NCBI GenBank assembly: GCA_003022815.1
Contig: PXSL01000119.1
Span: 1 to 6,332, forward strand
Length of the DNA stretch: 6,332 nucleotides
Direction: 5' to 3'
DNA from: Halobacteriales archaeon SW_5_68_122
GTDB lineage: Archaea > Halobacteriota > Halobacteria > Halobacteriales > Haloarculaceae
The position numbers were made by a program, and so were the translations under genes. Below are positions 5,748-6,332 of this stretch, piece by piece. The notes beneath the pieces are model-generated. The model did not search any database and was not told where the DNA came from. It was given only the letters and a program-made list of their open reading frames with translations. Within the stretch, counting starts at the first letter, position 1; each line of letters begins with the position of its first letter.

Positions 5748-6332
5748 TACCCCTCGTCGGCCGCCCCGGCGACGCGGCCGCCGCCGAACGTCACGGGGTC
5801 GGCCTCCCGGACCCGGACGCCCCGGGCCGCAAGGTGCTGGGTCCGATTGCGGGCGAACTCCTCCTCGCGCGTGCCGCGCGTCGCCAGCACGTACATCCGC
5901 GCCTTGCCGACAGGCCGCATCGTCCGGCCGGCCCGCTGGGCGCCCTGCCGGCGGGAGCCGCCCAGCCCCGACGCGGCGACGGCCACCTCCGCGTCCGGCA
6001 GGTCGATGCCCTCGTCGCCGACCCGGGAGACGACGACGGTGTCCAGCTCGCCCGACCGGAACTGGTCGAACAGCCGGCTCCGGCGGGCATGCGGCGTCTC
6101 GCCGCTGATGAACGGCACGCCCAGCGACTCGGCGGCCGCCTCGCCCTGCTCGAGGAACTCCACGAAGATGATGGCCTTCGACCCCGGATTGTCCCGGAGG
6201 ATGGCCTCGGTTTCACGAACCTTCGCCGGGTTGGTCGCCGCCAGCTGGCGCTTCTCGTGGCCCTCGCTGACGCCGTACTCGTTCTTGTGGGTCTCGGAGG
6301 CCCACGGCAGGTAGCGTATCTCCACCTCGGGC
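5747..6332 (-). CDS. XPB/Rad25-type DNA helicase, C-terminal part (5' end beyond window)
   Basis: C-terminal 194 residues of a superfamily 2 DNA helicase of the XPB/Rad25 type, a 3'-5' ATP-driven translocase linked to nucleotide excision repair and transcription. Only the second RecA-like domain is visible. IIFVEFLEQG with GETPHARR follows the usual order of this domain. SRVGDEGIDLPDAEVAV is motif V, and QGAQRAGRTMRP is motif VI with the Q-x2-R-x-G-R-x2-R pattern that holds the arginine finger. A segment SGLGGSRRQG lies between them, as in archaeal XPB proteins. The ATPase domain with the Walker motifs lies outside the window. The first complete codon at the right edge is Pro in PEVEIRYLPW, and no true start is visible; the GTG at 6325 is internal. 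The gene ends with TAA at 5749-5747, and no lesion is seen in the visible part. Confidence 0.9.
   Translation of the reverse strand, partial: PEVEIRYLPWASETHKNEYGVSEGHEKRQLAATNPAKVRETEAILRDNPGSKAIIFVEFLEQGEAAAESLGVPFISGETPHARRSRLFDQFRSGELDTVVVSRVGDEGIDLPDAEVAVAASGLGGSRRQGAQRAGRTMRPVGKARMYVLATRGTREEEFARNRTQHLAARGVRVREADPVTFGGGRVAGAADEG

Overview
The window looks like chromosomal DNA of a halophilic archaeon (class Halobacteria). Four things support this: very high GC, acidic proteins, short AT-rich TATA-like boxes about 26-30 nt before several start codons (leaderless transcription), and protein families with haloarchaeal character (a four-gene sdhCDBA operon, an XPB/Rad25-type helicase). The genus cannot be fixed from sequence alone.

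Layout. Positions 2641 down to 1 (minus strand) hold the succinate dehydrogenase operon in the order sdhC, sdhD, sdhB, sdhA, with sdhA running off the left edge. A 236-nt divergent intergenic region (2642-2877) follows, with a promoter for each side and a nested set of GGGGCC/GGCCCC inverted repeats. On the plus strand come a GlmU-type sugar-1-phosphate nucleotidylyltransferase/acetyltransferase (2878-4062), an HSDL2-like short-chain dehydrogenase (4120-4983) and a tiny Cys-pair protein gene that looks damaged (5052-5183). Back on the minus strand are a hexapeptide-repeat acyltransferase (5185-5715) and the C-terminal third or so of an XPB-type helicase (5747 to the right edge).

Functionally this is mostly housekeeping: complex II of the TCA cycle and respiratory chain, nucleotide-sugar synthesis, one oxidoreductase, one acyltransferase and one DNA-repair helicase. 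I found no defence system, mobile element, CRISPR array or RNA gene.

The unusual part is a set of three indel-type lesions within about 3.5 kb. (1) sdhC has lost roughly 35 codons in its middle, including the expected heme-ligand helix. Its frame is shifted so that it reads past its own stop into sdhD, giving one 218-residue SdhC-SdhD fusion reading frame. (2) sdhB carries an exact 57-bp in-frame tandem duplication near its N-terminus. (3) The small Cys-pair gene appears to have lost its middle and shifted frame, leaving its likely C-terminal end out of frame. Either complex II and its neighbourhood are really decaying or rearranged in this strain, or the sequence was mis-assembled here. Read-level checking would decide.
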